This document shows, one piece after another, positions 8,272 through 17,486 of a stretch of DNA of 64,000 bases. Under the pieces are notes generated by a model. That model did not search any database and was not told the DNA's origin. It saw only the letters and a program-made list of their open reading frames with translations. Where the stretch lies: positions 248,001 through 312,000 of the forward strand of contig WGOE01000002.1 of NCBI GenBank assembly GCA_016124195.1, written 5' to 3'. Every line of letters starts with the position of its first letter. Positions within the stretch are counted from its first letter, which is position 1. Source of the stretch: a bacterium. Lineage in GTDB: Bacteria; Pseudomonadota; Alphaproteobacteria; Rhodobacterales; Rhodobacteraceae. A program made the position numbers and the translations under genes.

Positions 8272-9479
8272 GCCTTCAAGAGCGCCTTCAACTCGGTCGC
8301 CGGATCGGCGATCCTGGCCGGGTCGGGCGAGCGGCCGGCCTCGATCAGCCGCTTGCCCACCATGTAGGCCCGGCTGTCGTTCATCGCATCCACCGCCAGC
8401 AGGCGGTCGCCCTGATAATACCAGAAGCTCACCGCATCGCCCTGCGGCCCGCGCGTGACGATCCGGTCATAGCCGATGTTGAGGCCCGCGATCTGCAGCT
8501 TGCAGTCGTATTGATCGGACCAGAACCATGGCGCGGGGATGTAGTCTTTGCCCGCGCCCATGATGTTTTCGGCCACAAGCTCGGCCTGGTCGATGGCATT
8601 GCCCACCGATTCCAGCCGCATCTGCACGCCATTCAGCGGGAAAGAGGCGCAGTCGCCCGCCGCCCACACATGCGGCGCCGAAGTGCGGCCCTGCGCATCG
8701 GTGCGGATGCCGTTCTCAAGCGCTATGCCGGCGGCTTCGGCCTCGGCCGTGTTGGGCGTGATCCCCACCCCGACGATGATGAAATCGGCCGGCAGCACGC
8801 GGCTGTCCTTCAGCCGCACGCCGATGCAGCGGCTGTCGCCGATGATGCGGTCAAGCCCGGTTTCTTCAAGGATCGTGGCGCCGTGCTCCTGATGCAGGAT
8901 GCGGAAATAGGTCGAGGTCTCGGGCGAGGCCACGCGCTGCAGGATGCGCGGCGCCATCTCGATCACCGTCACCTCCAGCCCCAGCTTGCGGCCGACCGCT
9001 GCGGCCTCGAGCCCGATATAGCCGCCCCCCACGATGATGAGCCGGGCACCCGCCACGAATTCCGGGCGCATCCGGTCCACATCGGCCAGGCTGCGCACGG
9101 TATAGACGCCCTCCAGCGCCCCGCCGATCGCCGCGGGCAGGCGCCGCGGGGTCGATCCGGTGGTCAGGATCAGATCGTCGTAAGCCAGGGTCTCGACGCC
9201 CACCGTCACGGTCTGGCGCAGCGTGTCGATCTCTGACACCGGCCTGCCCAGCATCAGGTTGATGCCGGCCTCGTCCCAGAACTCGGGCGCGCGCAGCCAG
9301 AGCCGCTCTTCCTCCATCTCGCCCAGAAGATAGGCCTTGGACAGGGGCGGGCGCTGATAGGGCGGGGCGGCCTCGGCGCCGATCAGGGTGATGGTGCCGT
9401 CATGGCCCAGGCTGCGCAGCTTGGCTGCGGCGGCGGCGCCGGCCTGGCCTGCCCCTACGATCACAACATGTCCCATCAT
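8268..9479 (-). CDS. FAD/NAD(P)-dependent ferredoxin/rubredoxin reductase-type oxidoreductase
   Basis: A 403-aa class I pyridine-nucleotide flavoprotein. It has an N-terminal FAD Rossmann motif (VVIVGAGQAGAAAAAKL), a second NAD(P)H fold (IIVGGGYIGLEAAAV near residue 150) and the FAD-binding VWAAGDCA near 270, followed by a reductase C-terminal domain. It resembles the reductases that feed electrons to [2Fe-2S] ferredoxins for P450 or Rieske oxygenases (ThcD/PdR/BphA4 type). No ferredoxin or oxygenase gene is adjacent, so the partner is unknown. Two adjacent ATGs open the frame; either is possible. Confidence 0.87.
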   Translation of the reverse strand: MMGHVVIVGAGQAGAAAAAKLRSLGHDGTITLIGAEAAPPYQRPPLSKAYLLGEMEEERLWLRAPEFWDEAGINLMLGRPVSEIDTLRQTVTVGVETLAYDDLILTTGSTPRRLPAAIGGALEGVYTVRSLADVDRMRPEFVAGARLIIVGGGYIGLEAAAVGRKLGLEVTVIEMAPRILQRVASPETSTYFRILHQEHGATILEETGLDRIIGDSRCIGVRLKDSRVLPADFIIVGVGITPNTAEAEAAGIALENGIRTDAQGRTSAPHVWAAGDCASFPLNGVQMRLESVGNAIDQAELVAENIMGAGKDYIPAPWFWSDQYDCKLQIAGLNIGYDRIVTRGPQGDAVSFWYYQGDRLLAVDAMNDSRAYMVGKRLIEAGRSPDPARIADPATELKALLKA

Positions 9480-9553
9480 TCCCCCACTGGTCGAATATCG
9501 ACGCTCAGCCTATATCGGTGATCAGAGGAAACGCAACGCGCGAGGGTTCAAGA

Positions 9554-10042
9554 ATGACGATTTCAGTGGGCGACAAGATTCCGGCCAGCAGCCTGATGGT
9601 GGCCGGCGAGGCAGGCGTAAGCGAAATCCCGATGGAGGCACGCCTTGCCGGCAAGTCCGTGGTGATCTTCGGCCTGCCCGGCGCCTATACCGGCACCTGT
9701 TCCACCGCCCATGTGCCCTCGTTCATCCGCAGCTTTGCCGGGTTGAAGGCCAAGGGCGTTGACGAGGTGATCTGCGTTTCGGTCAACGATGTCTTCGTCA
9801 TGCGCGCCTGGGGCGAGGCGACAGGGGCGACCAAGGCCGGGATCCTGATGGCCTCGGACCCGGATGCCTCCTTCACCCAGGCCCTGGGTCTGGACTTTGC
9901 GGCGGGCTTCGTGCGCGGCGCGCCCCGGTCCAAGCGCTATGCCATGCATGTGGTGGACGGCGTGGTCAAGGTCCTGAACCTCGAAGACAATCCGGGCGTC
10001 TGCGACATCTCGGGCGGCGAGGCCATGCTCGAGAAGATCTGA
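9554..10042 (+). CDS. Peroxiredoxin, Prx5 type
   Basis: A 162-aa thiol peroxidase that reduces H2O2 and alkyl hydroperoxides. The motif PGAYTGTC places the peroxidatic Cys near residue 49 in the required PxxxTxxC context; Cys74 and a Cys near residue 151 (NPGVCDI) are candidate resolving residues. ATG 9554 follows GAGG by eight bases; upstream in-frame ATG 9518 lacks a good site. The gene is monocistronic, divergent from the flavoprotein gene, and ends in a clear terminator. GSH/glutaredoxin is the usual reductant in this family. Confidence 0.9.
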   Translation: MTISVGDKIPASSLMVAGEAGVSEIPMEARLAGKSVVIFGLPGAYTGTCSTAHVPSFIRSFAGLKAKGVDEVICVSVNDVFVMRAWGEATGATKAGILMASDPDASFTQALGLDFAAGFVRGAPRSKRYAMHVVDGVVKVLNLEDNPGVCDISGGEAMLEKI

Positions 10043-10068
10043 TCCGGGCCCGAAGCCCAAAGATGCCG

Positions 10069-10097
10069 AAAGCCGCGCAAATCCCTGCGCGGCTTTT
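10069..10097 (+). terminator. Rho-independent terminator after the peroxiredoxin gene
   Basis: Arms AAAGCCGCGCA (10069-10079) and TGCGCGGCTTT (10086-10096) pair perfectly around a six-base loop and run into a T stretch, 27 bases past the stop codon. Confidence 0.88.
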
Positions 10098-10142
10098 CAA
10101 TAACTGCAAGGTGCCCGGCCCAGGATCGGGCCGCCCTTGCCC

Positions 10143-10175
10143 TTTCATCCAGGTCCAAATACCTCCCGCCGGAGG
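10143..10175 (+). repeat. Dispersed intergenic repeat, copy A
   Basis: Begins TTCATCCAGGTCCAAATACC and ends in the small hairpin CCTCC-CGCC-GGAGG (10162-10175). The leading segment recurs at 39327 (copy C) and, more diverged, at 34345 (copy B). It lies between the convergent peroxiredoxin and pterin dehydratase genes. The role is unknown; transcript-end processing is possible. Confidence 0.6.
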
Positions 10176-10185
10176 CTTCGACGGA

Positions 10186-10566
10186 TCAGGCGTCGCGCGG
10201 GCCGGATTTGCCGGCGTGTTCCTGGCACAGGCATTCGATCGGCTGCGAATGATCGCGCTGGATCGTGGCATCGGGCGCCAGCTTGTCCATCCGGGCGGCA
10301 AGATCAAGGTCGAGGCCAGACAGGCCGTGGCAGTCATGCGTGGTCAGGGTCACGTCGACCACGTTGTAGACATTGGACCATTCCGGGTGGTGGTTCAGCT
10401 TTTCCGCGATCAGCGCCGCGCGTGACATGAAGCCCCAGGCTTCGATGAAGCTCTTGAACTTCCACACTTTGCGGATCGCATCACGGTCGGGCACGGCGCC
10501 CCATCCGGTCAGCCCCAGGGCGGGCAGGACGGTGGCGCGTTCGGCTTCGGTCAGCTTTGTGGCCAT
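10186..10566 (-). CDS. phhB: Pterin-4-alpha-carbinolamine dehydratase
   Basis: Cytoplasmic enzyme that dehydrates 4a-hydroxy-tetrahydrobiopterin, recycling the pterin cofactor of aromatic amino acid hydroxylases. The 126-aa product carries the catalytic histidines in [14 protein letters not shown] and the downstream [10 protein letters not shown] signature. About 25 residues (rich in charged residues plus a CLCQEH stretch) extend past the usual end. No phenylalanine hydroxylase gene is in the window. The start ATG 10566 gives the normal family N-terminus. It follows the DUF482 gene on the same strand after 89 bases. Confidence 0.9.
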   Translation of the reverse strand: MATKLTEAERATVLPALGLTGWGAVPDRDAIRKVWKFKSFIEAWGFMSRAALIAEKLNHHPEWSNVYNVVDVTLTTHDCHGLSGLDLDLAARMDKLAPDATIQRDHSQPIECLCQEHAGKSGPRDA

Positions 10567-10655
10567 GGTGGTCTCCCTTCGGGTTCGGGTCAAATGGCGC
10601 GCAGTCGCCCTTTCGACCATCGTGTCTGACGGCAGGTCCGGCCCCGCCTTGGGTC

Positions 10656-11816
10656 TCAGTCCTTTTCGTCGGCCTGAACCTTGCGGAAGGGGCCATAGGC
10701 GGTCAGGACCTCGATCTCTTCGTCCACGGCGCGGCGTTCCTGATCCAGATAGCGCGCCACCGCCTTGCGGAAGGCGGGGTCGGTCAGCCAGTGCAGCGAA
10801 TGCACCGGAGTCGGCAGGTAACCGCGCGCCAGCTTGTGTTCGCCCTGCGCGCCGGCCTCGACCCGGGCGAGGCCTTGCGAGATCGCCCAGTCGATCGCCT
10901 GATAATAGCACAGTTCGAAGTGCAGGCAGGAATGTTCCTCGATGCAGCCCCAATAGCGGCCGAACAGCGTGGTCCGGCCGATGAAGTTCAGCGCCCCGGC
11001 CACTGGTCTCTCGCCATCAAGGGCCAGAGCCAGCAGCACATCGGCGCGCATCGCCTCGTGCACCTCGTGAAAGAAGTCGCGCGTCAGATAGGGCCTGCCC
11101 CATTTGCGGCTGCCGGTGTCCTGATAAAAGGTCCAGAAGGCGTCCCAGTGCCGTGGCTTGATCTCGTCTCCGGTCAGGGTGCGCAGGGTCAGCCCGTGCG
11201 AGGCGGCCGTCTCGCGCTCTTTGCGGATCATCTTGCGCTTGCGCGAGGACAGGTCGGCGAGGAAGGCGGCAAAGTCGGCGTAGCCCTTGTTCTCCCAATG
11301 GAATTGCTGTGTCACGCGGTGCAGGGTGCCGGCGTGGCCCGCCAGCGCCTCGGCCTCTTTGGCGGTGCAAAAGGTGATGTGCAGCGACGAAAGCCCGTTG
11401 TCGCGGGTCAGGCCGATGGCGGCATCCAGAAGCAGGGGCGCCAGCGCCGGATCGCCCAGAAAGCGGCGGCCGGTTGCGGGGGTAAAGGGCACGGCCGATT
11501 GCAGTTTGGGGTAATACTGGCCGCCGGCGTTGTGCAGCGCCTCGGCCCAACCGTGGTCGAAGATATATTCGCCCTGGCTGTTGGTCTTGACATACAGCGG
11601 CATGGCGGCGACGGGCCGGCTGTTTTCCATCAGGACCAGCGGGCGGGTCTGCCAGCCCGTGCCCTTCCCGGTCGAGCGCGACCGGTCGAGCGCCAGCAGG
11701 AACCGATGCGTCGTGAACGGGTCAAGCGGCACGCCGCCGTCAGGGTTGGCCAGACGGTCCCAATCGGCGGCGCTGATCGCGGACATGCCCTCCAGCAGGG
11801 CGATTTCGTAGGTCAT
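10656..11816 (-). CDS. DUF482 / COG3146 GNAT-like N-acyltransferase family protein
   Basis: A 386-aa protein of the COG3146 group, an uncharacterised family with two GNAT-like folds related to Fem aminoacyltransferases. Visible features include an early [15 protein letters not shown] block, [11 protein letters not shown] near residue 190, and an extended C-terminal [14 protein letters not shown] motif that is strongly conserved in the family. Annotation databases often call these peptidogalycan biosynthesis proteins, without experimental proof known to me. It sits between the GDPD and pterin dehydratase genes on the minus strand. Confidence 0.82.
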   Translation of the reverse strand: MTYEIALLEGMSAISAADWDRLANPDGGVPLDPFTTHRFLLALDRSRSTGKGTGWQTRPLVLMENSRPVAAMPLYVKTNSQGEYIFDHGWAEALHNAGGQYYPKLQSAVPFTPATGRRFLGDPALAPLLLDAAIGLTRDNGLSSLHITFCTAKEAEALAGHAGTLHRVTQQFHWENKGYADFAAFLADLSSRKRKMIRKERETAASHGLTLRTLTGDEIKPRHWDAFWTFYQDTGSRKWGRPYLTRDFFHEVHEAMRADVLLALALDGERPVAGALNFIGRTTLFGRYWGCIEEHSCLHFELCYYQAIDWAISQGLARVEAGAQGEHKLARGYLPTPVHSLHWLTDPAFRKAVARYLDQERRAVDEEIEVLTAYGPFRKVQADEKD

Positions 11817-11918
11817 TTGCCCTCCGGTGGCGGGCCAGGCCGGGTTCGGCGTGCGGGGTTTGCGGCTTGGCCCGCGATGGGCCAGCCATAGTCGATGATG
11901 GTGCGGGACTTCGGCGCG

Positions 11919-12701
11919 TCAAGCCGGGAAAGCGGCGGCATAGCCCTCGAAGGTGATGTTCTGGGCGATCTTGCGCGCCTCTGCCTCGGCGGCGGGCGAC
12001 CGGATCGTCCAGCACAGGATCACCGCGCCCTGCCTCTGCAATTCGGCCACGCGGGGGCGGTTCAGGTCCTTGGCCTCATGGCTGATGAAGCTGGACAGGG
12101 TGCGGTCGTAATCGGGGATCTCGCGCAGGCGGTCGCGGGTGGCGGCGGGCAGCGGCGCCCATTCCTCGCCAAAGGCCGCGGTGGTCAGGCCGCGCGGCAC
12201 GGCCGGGGCAAGGCGCGCCATATGGGCCATGCAATGCGGGTTGAAGGACATCAGCGCCACCGGCCCGGAATAGGGCTCAAGCTCGGCCGCGACGACGGCC
12301 TCAAGCCGGCCATCGGTTTCCGACATTACCAGCGTCTGGTCCTTGAGCTCGACCAGAAGCGGCACCGCCCCGCCGACCTGGGCCAGAACCTGCGCGAAGG
12401 TGGGGATCGTGTCGGTGGAGCCGGTCAGCTGGATACGGCCCAGTTCGGCGGCGGTGCGGGCATTGAGCGGCCCCTGTTCGCCGGTCAGCCGGTCCAGGTC
12501 TTCATCATGAAAGACCATGGCCACGCCATCGGCGGACAGTTGCAGGTCGATCTCGATGCCATAGCCCGCGGCGCGTGCGGCGCGGATGGCTGAGGCGGAG
12601 TTTTCGATGCGGCCCCGGGCGCGGTCATGCAGGGCGCGGTGGGCGATGGGCGTGCGCAGAAAGACGGCGGGCAATGGCATGGCTTTGAACCGGGGTGTCA
12701 T
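11919..12701 (-). CDS. Glycerophosphodiester phosphodiesterase family protein
   Basis: A 260-aa GDPD TIM-barrel protein predicted to hydrolyse glycerophosphodiesters to glycerol-3-phosphate and alcohol. Motifs: IAHRALHDRARGRIENS near residue 20 with the catalytic His, Arg and Glu-Asn; the metal-binding EIDLQLSADG; and the second catalytic His in VFHDEDLDRLT. There is no signal peptide, so it is probably cytosolic. The start overlaps the RidA stop by four bases, making RidA-GDPD a coupled pair. Confidence 0.9.
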   Translation of the reverse strand: MTPRFKAMPLPAVFLRTPIAHRALHDRARGRIENSASAIRAARAAGYGIEIDLQLSADGVAMVFHDEDLDRLTGEQGPLNARTAAELGRIQLTGSTDTIPTFAQVLAQVGGAVPLLVELKDQTLVMSETDGRLEAVVAAELEPYSGPVALMSFNPHCMAHMARLAPAVPRGLTTAAFGEEWAPLPAATRDRLREIPDYDRTLSSFISHEAKDLNRPRVAELQRQGAVILCWTIRSPAAEAEARKIAQNITFEGYAAAFPA

Positions 12702-13165
12702 CCGCGGAGTTCGAAGATCGCTTCGATCTCGACCGCCACACCAAGGGGAAGCGAGGCGGCCGACACGGCCGAGCGGGCATGGCGCCCGGCATCGCCCATC
12801 ACCGCGACCAGGAAGTCCGAGGCGCCGTTGATCACCTTGGGCTGGTCGGTGAAATCGGGCGTCGAGTTGACGAAGCCGGTCAGCTTCACCGCCCGAACCG
12901 AACGGTCCAGATCGCCGTCGCAGGCCGCCTTCAACTGGGCCAGCAGGGCTATGGCGCAGGACTTGGCGGCCCCGGCCCCCTGTGCCACATCCATGTTCGC
13001 GCCCAGTTTACCCAGGATCAGCGCACCCGACGCATCGCGGCTGATCTGGCCCGAGATATGGATCAGCGATCCCACCTGCACGAAGGGCACATAGTTGGCG
13101 GCGGGCGCCGGGGCATCGGGCAGCGTGATGCCAAGCGTGGCCAGGCGGGTCTCGATCGCGGACAT
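12698..13165 (-). CDS. RidA-family protein (YjgF/YER057c/UK114)
   Basis: A 155-aa member of the RidA superfamily. Archetypal RidA hydrolyses reactive enamine/imine intermediates from PLP enzymes. This protein has the longer arrangement of the second RidA subgroup (ending VAVEIEAIFELRG) and lacks a clear RidA-type catalytic arginine in that tail, so it may not have the classic deaminase activity. ATG 13165 was chosen because homologous sequence begins there (MSAIETRLATLGITLP). It is first of the RidA-GDPD pair. Confidence 0.87.
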   Translation of the reverse strand: MSAIETRLATLGITLPDAPAPAANYVPFVQVGSLIHISGQISRDASGALILGKLGANMDVAQGAGAAKSCAIALLAQLKAACDGDLDRSVRAVKLTGFVNSTPDFTDQPKVINGASDFLVAVMGDAGRHARSAVSAASLPLGVAVEIEAIFELRG

Positions 13166-13182
13166 GATTCCTCCCAAAGACA

Positions 13183-13209
13183 ATGGCCTGCAGGCTAGCT
13201 GCAGGCCAT
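13183..13209 (-). terminator. Hairpin terminator after the type I secretion operon
   Basis: A perfect 11-bp inverted repeat (ATGGCCTGCAG at 13183-13193 with CTGCAGGCCAT at 13199-13209, five-base loop) sits between the adaptor stop and the RidA start. There is no strong T run, so it may be weak or a processing hairpin. Confidence 0.6.
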
Positions 13210-13241
13210 GACAGGGTAAAGACAGGCTTTTGACGGAGGGC

Positions 13242-14843
13242 CTAGTTCTCGCGGAAGGCCATCTTGGCATAGTCGGTGAAGGGCTTGAGCAGATAGGCCA
13301 TCGGTGTGCGGTCTCCGGTGGCGACATAGACCTGCACCGGCATGCCCGGCACCAGCTTTTCATCGCCGAGCCGCGCGATTTCGCCCGGGTTCAGCGTGAC
13401 CTCGGCCCGGTAATAGCTTTGGTGCGTGCCCTGATCGGTGATCGCATCGGCCGAAATGTTGGTGAGCGAACCGTTCAGCTGCGGCGTGGTGCGTGCCGAA
13501 AAGGCGGCAAAGCTGACGCGTGCCGGCATGCCGACCCGCACCTCATCGACATGGATCGGCGGGATCTGCGCGATGATGACCAGCGGGCGATCCTGCGGGA
13601 TGATGTACAGGATCGGCTCGGCCGGGCGGATCACCGATTGCGGCGTCGTCACCGTCAGGCCCAGCACGATGCCCGAGACCGGCGCGCGAATGTCCAGCCG
13701 GTTCACCTGTTCGGTCAGGGCGCGCCGGCGCTCGGCCAGTTCCAGCATCTTGTCGCCCATGTCGCGCAGCTGCGTGTTGGCGTCCTCGCGGCGGGCCGAC
13801 TGGATCTGAAGGATCTGCAGCTGGGTCTCGGTGGCCTTGCCCTCGGCCTGGGCGAGGTTGGATTGCAGCTCGCCCCGGTTGCCGGCCAGACGCGCCACCT
13901 CGCGCTTGAGGTCCATGATGCGGGCCGATTGGGTCAGGCCCTTGTCCAACAGGGTCTGCTGGTCGTTGATCTCCGGCGTCAGAAGGTTGATCTGGTCGTC
14001 GATGGCCGCCATCTGCGCCTTGATGCCCTGATCTTGCGAAGCAATCTGATCCAGCCGCTTTTGCAACTGGTCGATCTGGGCCGTCATGGTTTCCAGGCGC
14101 GCGGCGAAAAGCCGGCGCTGGCCTTCGATCTGTTCGGCCACGTCCGAGCGCGTCTTGGCGAGGTCAAGCAGGTCTTGCGGCACGCTCATCTCGGGCCTGT
14201 CGTCACGCTCGGCCTCAAGCCGGGCCTTGCGGGCCATGGCGTCGAACAGCTGGCCTTCGACAATCGCGAGGTCCGCCTTGATCTGCCGGCCATCCAGCCG
14301 GATCAGCAGATCGCCGGCCTGCACGGCCTGCGCCTCTTGCACCTGGATCTCGGCCACAACGCCGCCATCGGGATGCTGGACGACCTGGCGGTTCTGTTCG
14401 ACCTGAATCACCCCCGAGGCGACGACGGCGCCCGAAATCGTGGTGAACATGCCCCAGCCGATGAAGAACGCCAGGAGCAGGGCTATGGTGAAAAGGCCGA
14501 TGGCGATCGGCCGGCGCGAGGACCAGGCGTTTACATTCTCGGGCGGCGGGGCGGGGTGTCTGGGCGGGCGCAAATCGGTCGACAGCGCCCGGCTGCGCGG
14601 AACGGTGACCGCGGTGGCAGCGGCCGTGGCGAGGGCGGTGCCGCCCGCGTCCGGTGCGGGGCCCGAAGCCTTGCCCTCGTCCGGTTTGGCGCCAGAGGCG
14701 GAGGGCGAAGGCGGCGTGCCGGGGGCAGCGGTGGGCGTGGCCGGTTGCGGGCCGGCAGAGACCGGCGCCGGGGTCTCCGCCGCCGCGGGTTCGGTTGGCG
14801 CAGGATTGGGCGTGCCGGTCGGGTTCTTGGTGTCGTCGCTCAT
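13242..14843 (-). CDS. Type I secretion periplasmic adaptor (HlyD/PrtE family) with long N-terminal extension
   Basis: Membrane fusion protein bridging the inner-membrane ABC exporter and outer-membrane TolC. After one membrane helix (about residues 113-135, PIAIGLFTIALLLAFFIGWG) come a lipoyl/barrel segment, long coiled coils rich in Gln/Leu/Arg, and a C-terminal beta-barrel ending in AYLLKPFTDYAKMAFREN, typical of the PrtE group. The first ~110 residues are unusually long and made mostly of Ala, Pro, Thr and Gly; they would lie in the cytoplasm. ATG 14843 overlaps the ABC gene's stop by four bases. 533 aa versus about 430-450 usual. Confidence 0.9.
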   Translation of the reverse strand: MSDDTKNPTGTPNPAPTEPAAAETPAPVSAGPQPATPTAAPGTPPSPSASGAKPDEGKASGPAPDAGGTALATAAATAVTVPRSRALSTDLRPPRHPAPPPENVNAWSSRRPIAIGLFTIALLLAFFIGWGMFTTISGAVVASGVIQVEQNRQVVQHPDGGVVAEIQVQEAQAVQAGDLLIRLDGRQIKADLAIVEGQLFDAMARKARLEAERDDRPEMSVPQDLLDLAKTRSDVAEQIEGQRRLFAARLETMTAQIDQLQKRLDQIASQDQGIKAQMAAIDDQINLLTPEINDQQTLLDKGLTQSARIMDLKREVARLAGNRGELQSNLAQAEGKATETQLQILQIQSARREDANTQLRDMGDKMLELAERRRALTEQVNRLDIRAPVSGIVLGLTVTTPQSVIRPAEPILYIIPQDRPLVIIAQIPPIHVDEVRVGMPARVSFAAFSARTTPQLNGSLTNISADAITDQGTHQSYYRAEVTLNPGEIARLGDEKLVPGMPVQVYVATGDRTPMAYLLKPFTDYAKMAFREN

Positions 14844-16576
14844 GACACGCCTCCCTGACCGCTGGATTTCGCGATTTCGCCGTAGTTCTTGACCATCTCC
14901 TTCAGCACTTGGTCGCGCGGTCCGAAGGCGCGGCGGGTTCCGTCCTCCAGCACCAGCAGCAATTCGCATTCCTGAATGGCTGCGGGGCGGTGCGCCATGA
15001 TCAGCACGGCCCGCCCGGCCTCCTTCATCACCCGGATCGCCTGATTGAGCGCCATCGAGCCTTCGTTGTCGAGGTTGGAGTTCGGTTCGTCCAGCACCAG
15101 CAGCATCGGGTCGCCGTAAAGCGCGCGGGCGAGGCCGATGCGCTGGATCTGTCCGCCCGAAAGCCGGCCGCCCAGGGCTTGCACGCGGGTGTCATAGCCA
15201 TCGGGCAGCTTGGTGATCATGTCGTGCGCGGCCGCCTTGCGGGCGGCCTCGACCACGGCCGTGCCATCGGGGTTGCCCTGCAGGCGCGCGATGTTCTCGG
15301 CGATCGTGCCGTCAAAGAGCGTGATGCGCTGCGGCAGATAGCCGATATAGCTGCCCAGTTGGTCGGGGTCGTATTGATCAAGCGCGGCACCATCCAGCCG
15401 GACCTTGCCGCCCGCGGGCTTCCACGCGCCGATCAACGCGCGGGCGAGGGTCGATTTGCCCGCACCGGACGGCCCGATGACGCCCAGGGCCTGACCCGGC
15501 TCCAGCCGGAACGAGACCATGCGCAGCACTGCCTGCGTTTCGCCCGGTGGCACCACCGTCAGGCTTTGCGCCTCCAATATGGCGCGGGGGCGTGGCAGTT
15601 CGGTATGCGGCGGTTCGGGGAGGACCTTGGTCAACAGTTCCGCCAACCGGGCGCGGCCTTCCTGCGCCCGTGTCACCAGCGCCCATTGCCCGATCACCAT
15701 CTCGATCGGCTGCAGAGCGCGGCCCAGAAGGATCGAGCCGGTGATCATGGCGCCCGAACCCATTTCGTTGTTCAGGACCAGATAGGCCCCCGCACCCAGC
15801 ATCGCCGATTGCAGGAACTGCCGGAAGGTTTTCGACAGTGTGCCGAAGATGCCGCCCAGATCGGCGGCCTCGATCCCCTGTTCCAGCGCCAGGCGGCGGG
15901 CGATTTGCCAGCGGTCGAAGGCGGCGGTGGTCATGCCAAGCGCCTGGACGACCTCGGCCTCTTGCTTGATGCCGTCCGACAGCATCTCGCCGCGCAGGGT
16001 CGCGGCATTGGCCTTCTGCATCGGGCCCTTGGTCATCGACTGGTTGAGCAGCGTAATCACGATCAGGATCGCCCCGCCCGCCACCGACATCCAGCCCAGG
16101 ATCCAGTGAAAGACGAAGATCGCAGCGAGGAACATCGGCGCCCAGGGAATGTCGAACAGCGCGATCAGCACCGGCGAGGCCCAAAGCTGGCGCACGGCCT
16201 CCAGATCGCGTTGGGCGGCGACGGCGATGGGGTCGCCCGGCGCCTGGCCCATGCGCTTGATGGCCGCCGAAAACACCCGGCGATCCAGCCTCTGCTGCAT
16301 CCGCGCGCCGATTCGTGCCATGACGCGGCCGCGGGCATAGTCGATGATGCCCATGCACAGATACAGCACCGCCATCAGCGCCGAGAGCGCCCAGAGCGTG
16401 GGTTCGGACCGGCTGCCAAGCACGCGGTCATAGACCTGCAGCATGTAGAGCGGCCCGGTCAGCATCAATATGTTCACAAAGACCGAAAAGAAGAAAGCTG
16501 CGAGCAATAATCCTCGCATGTCTCGCCGGGTGGCATCAAGCTCATCCCGGCCGCGTTTGAATTCCATCTGCGCCAT
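14840..16576 (-). CDS. Type I secretion system permease/ATPase (PrtD family)
   Basis: A 578-aa ABC exporter of the PrtD/RTX-protease group, which moves C-terminally tagged proteins from cytoplasm to outside in one step. Six membrane segments (about residues 20-320) precede an ATPase domain with Walker A IGPSGAGKSTLARA, the signature RLSGGQIQRIGLARAL and Walker B LLVLDEPNSNLD. It lacks the N-terminal C39-like domain of HlyB, as in PrtD. ATG 16576 follows a GGACAGGA site; the open frame reaches 16846 but without homology. It is divergent from mlaA by 154 bases and coupled to its adaptor. No TolC gene is in the window. Confidence 0.92.
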   Translation of the reverse strand: MAQMEFKRGRDELDATRRDMRGLLLAAFFFSVFVNILMLTGPLYMLQVYDRVLGSRSEPTLWALSALMAVLYLCMGIIDYARGRVMARIGARMQQRLDRRVFSAAIKRMGQAPGDPIAVAAQRDLEAVRQLWASPVLIALFDIPWAPMFLAAIFVFHWILGWMSVAGGAILIVITLLNQSMTKGPMQKANAATLRGEMLSDGIKQEAEVVQALGMTTAAFDRWQIARRLALEQGIEAADLGGIFGTLSKTFRQFLQSAMLGAGAYLVLNNEMGSGAMITGSILLGRALQPIEMVIGQWALVTRAQEGRARLAELLTKVLPEPPHTELPRPRAILEAQSLTVVPPGETQAVLRMVSFRLEPGQALGVIGPSGAGKSTLARALIGAWKPAGGKVRLDGAALDQYDPDQLGSYIGYLPQRITLFDGTIAENIARLQGNPDGTAVVEAARKAAAHDMITKLPDGYDTRVQALGGRLSGGQIQRIGLARALYGDPMLLVLDEPNSNLDNEGSMALNQAIRVMKEAGRAVLIMAHRPAAIQECELLLVLEDGTRRAFGPRDQVLKEMVKNYGEIAKSSGQGGVS

Positions 16577-16730
16577 GCAAACTGGTCCTGTCCCGTTATC
16601 GGTCTCGGTCGGAAGATTCTTGCGTCCTCCGCTCGTGCCGGTTGCCCGTTGTCTTGCCTTTTCGTCCAGCATATGGCTTTGCCTAGTAATGTCAAAGCCG
16701 CACCACCGATCCGAATGACCGAGAGAGGAT

Positions 16731-17486
16731 ATGAGAACAATGCATCCGCGCGCTGTGTCCGCCTCTCGTCTTGTGCTTTCGGTTCTGGCTGCCGCGGTGC
16801 TGGGGCTGTCAGCCTGCGCGCACGCCCCTGCGCCACAAGGAATCAACGACCCCTACGAGCAAAGCAACCGACGTGCCTTCCAGGCGACGCTGGCGATTGA
16901 CAAGAACCTGATCCGTCCGGTCGGCGTGGCAACGGCCAAGATCGTGCCAAGGCCCGTCTCGCGCGGGATCACGAATTTCGCCGACAATCTGGGCGTGCCC
17001 GGCGATGTGATCAACGACCTCTTGCAGGCGCGTCTGGACCGGGCCGTGCACAACACGCTGCGCTTTGCCTTCAACACGACCATCGGCATCGGCGGCATCT
17101 TCGACCCGGCCACCGCGATGGGGCTTACGGCCAAGCCCACCGATTTCGGCGAGACCCTGTCGGTCTGGGGCGTGTCGGAAGGGGCCTATCTGGTCGTGCC
17201 GGTTCTGGGCCCATCGACCGAGCGCGACCTGACCGGCAAGGTCGTGGACCTGATCCTCGATCCGACCTGGATGTTCATTCCCAAGGCGCAGCGCTGGGTT
17301 GGCACGGCTGCCACGGTCGTATCAAAAGTTGATGATCGCGGCCGCTATTCCGATACCTATGACTCTGTCCTATATGGAAGTGCGGACAGCTATGCTCAGG
17401 CGCGGCTTCTCTATCTGGAGCATCGGCGCTACAATCTGGGGCAGACACCGGCCGCAAGTGATTTCGAGGATCCCTATGCAAAGTAA
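16731..17486 (+). CDS. mlaA: MlaA/VacJ family outer-membrane lipoprotein
   Basis: Lipoprotein of the Mla pathway that extracts mislocalised phospholipid from the outer leaflet of the outer membrane and passes it to MlaC. The signal peptide ends in the lipobox LSAC, so the mature protein starts at Cys29. The typical MlaA blocks follow: NDPYEQSNRRAFQ, the RPVSRGITNFADNLGVP segment and the GPSTERDLTG/VDLILDPTW region. An ATG nine bases downstream is an alternative start. The stop overlaps mlaC by 11 bases. MlaD, E, F and B are not in the window. Confidence 0.9.
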   Translation: MRTMHPRAVSASRLVLSVLAAAVLGLSACAHAPAPQGINDPYEQSNRRAFQATLAIDKNLIRPVGVATAKIVPRPVSRGITNFADNLGVPGDVINDLLQARLDRAVHNTLRFAFNTTIGIGGIFDPATAMGLTAKPTDFGETLSVWGVSEGAYLVVPVLGPSTERDLTGKVVDLILDPTWMFIPKAQRWVGTAATVVSKVDDRGRYSDTYDSVLYGSADSYAQARLLYLEHRRYNLGQTPAASDFEDPYAK

